This document shows positions 5,206 through 6,100 of a DNA stretch of 6,100 nt, in pieces. Every line of letters starts with the position of its first letter. The stretch's first letter is position 1. The stretch is from the NCBI GenBank assembly GCA_947448105.1, contig CANFNE010000154.1:1-6100 (forward strand), in the 5' to 3' direction. The stretch comes from Burkholderiales bacterium. GTDB lineage: Bacteria; Pseudomonadota; Gammaproteobacteria; Burkholderiales; Burkholderiaceae_C. The notes under the pieces are model-generated. The model saw only the letters and a list, made by a program, of their open reading frames with translations. It was not told the origin of the DNA and did not search any database. The translations under genes and the position numbers were made by a program.

Positions 5206-6100
5206 GGCAGCCTCGCAGGTGCCAAACGTGATGCCCGACTGCGCCAAGTAACGCCGGTAAGCGGACGACGCCTTGTCGGCCGCCGTGTGCGCCTCGGCCT
5301 GCAAGCGCAAGGGCAGGCTGCGGGGGGTTTGCGACTCCAGCACGGGCTGGTCCTGCGTGAAGATGGTGTGCTGAAAGGCCTGCAATTTGTCATCCGGCGA
5401 GTCAAAGTCGGCCACCGCCAACCGAAACCAAACCCGGCTGACCTCGGGCGAGACCGGGCAAATCAAGAGCGCAATCGACTCGCGCCAGCCGTCCACCGCC
5501 GTGGTCCCGGCCTCGGGAATCTTGGTCAGCAGCGCGGTGTACGGGGCCGTGACTTCGTAGCTGTACTCCACCAAGGCGGGCTGGGTGGAATGCAGGTTGG
5601 ATTGCGGCTGCCAGGCACGGCAGTTGGTGGCCAGCAGGCCGGTGGGCGTGGGGGTGACCTGGTAGTCGGCAATTTCGGTGGCGTCGCGCGCCCCCAGCCA
5701 GCCTTCGTGGACAAAACCAAAGTGCGCCATGTCCAGAAAATTTTCCACAATGCGCGGCGCACTCGTGGCCACGTCGTAAGGGCCGCAGTTGAGCTTGCGC
5801 AGACGGGTGTCGGCCTCGGCGCCGAAGGCCGGCAGCGCGTTAGCAGCTGACTCGGCTGCCGGCTTTGCCAGCCGCACCCAGAGCAAACCGCAGGCCTCTT
5901 GCGCCTCAAACACCCGCGCGCTGTGCTTGGGGCCCGGCACAAAACCGGGCAAGGCCGGCACGTGCACGCAGTCGCCCGTGCCCGCAAATTGCCAGCCGTG
6001 GTAGGGACATTCAAGCTGGCCCGCGCACACCCGCCCCAAGGACAAGCGCGCGCCCCGGTGCGGGCATTGGTCGGCCCAGGCGTGGGCTGCGCCCTGCGCG
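5203..6100 (-). CDS. Rieske non-haem iron oxygenase, alpha-subunit type (5' end outside the window)
   Basis: Cytosolic oxygenase that takes electrons from a reductase through a Rieske [2Fe-2S] centre to a mononuclear iron, to hydroxylate or demethylate an aromatic or similar substrate. The window holds 298 residues plus the stop. The Rieske ligands are CPHR and CPYHGWQF, i.e. CxH-16-CxxH (bases 6066-5998). The mononuclear iron motif is NFLDMAHFGFVH (5742-5707), giving Asp and two His. The third carboxylate is probably the Asp of FTQDQPVLESQ about 120 residues later. Family members are about 320-360 residues, so some 30-60 N-terminal residues are missing to the right; the frame is open to the edge. 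The layout and the C-terminal ESQ-P block recall the single-component class that includes vanillate O-demethylase and purine N-demethylases such as NdmA. That resemblance is from memory and does not fix the substrate. No reductase is in the window. Confidence 0.9.
   Translation of the reverse strand, partial: AQGAAHAWADQCPHRGARLSLGRVCAGQLECPYHGWQFAGTGDCVHVPALPGFVPGPKHSARVFEAQEACGLLWVRLAKPAAESAANALPAFGAEADTRLRKLNCGPYDVATSAPRIVENFLDMAHFGFVHEGWLGARDATEIADYQVTPTPTGLLATNCRAWQPQSNLHSTQPALVEYSYEVTAPYTALLTKIPEAGTTAVDGWRESIALLICPVSPEVSRVWFRLAVADFDSPDDKLQAFQHTIFTQDQPVLESQTPRSLPLRLQAEAHTAADKASSAYRRYLAQSGITFGTCEAA

Noticed and set aside
728..6100. A methylxanthine degradation cluster (guaD plus Rieske demethylase)
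   Set aside because: The two genes are in different operons about 3 kb apart, with queuosine and desaturase genes between and no reductase, xanthine dehydrogenase or transporter in view.

Overview
The window looks like a piece of a high-GC betaproteobacterial chromosome, most likely Comamonadaceae (Acidovorax or a relative). This is judged by eye from protein style, dense G/C-ending codons, and a QueE with the long cysteine spacing known from Burkholderia multivorans. No species can be fixed from the sequence alone. No mobile-element gene, rRNA, tRNA or CRISPR array was recognised.

Layout. (1) 1-312, minus strand: the N-terminal 104 codons of dCTP deaminase (dcd), running off the left edge. 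(2) 313-727: a non-coding gap holding a likely dcd promoter, two inverted copies of a hairpin-bearing REP-like repeat (391-491 and 590-690), and a possible terminator for the operon to the right. (3) 728-3187, minus strand: a tightly overlapped operon that reads, in transcription order, a 33-codon leader ORF, queE, queD-like, then guanine deaminase (guaD). The junctions are GTGA, ATGA and TGATG, so translational coupling is likely throughout. (4) 3188-3431: a divergent control region. (5) 3432-5196, plus strand: a membrane fatty acid desaturase followed 7 nt later by a solitary PhnD-type substrate-binding-fold protein with no signal peptide. (6) 5203->6100, minus strand: a Rieske non-haem iron oxygenase, convergent with the PhnD-like gene and missing its N-terminus off the right edge.

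How the genes fit together. QueD and QueE are consecutive enzymes on the GTP-to-preQ0 route for queuosine-modified tRNA. The third gene, guanine deaminase, could dispose of the guanine that tRNA-guanine transglycosylase releases when it inserts preQ1; this link is inference. The QueD-like protein lacks the cysteine that QueD needs (Ser at that place) and has Asp near the place of the substrate-binding Glu, so its exact reaction is open. The desaturase/PhnD-like pair and the Rieske oxygenase have no known joint role. The points most worth following are the cysteine-less QueD inside a que operon, the coupled leader ORF, the inverted repeat pair, and the orphan cytoplasmic PhnD-like protein.
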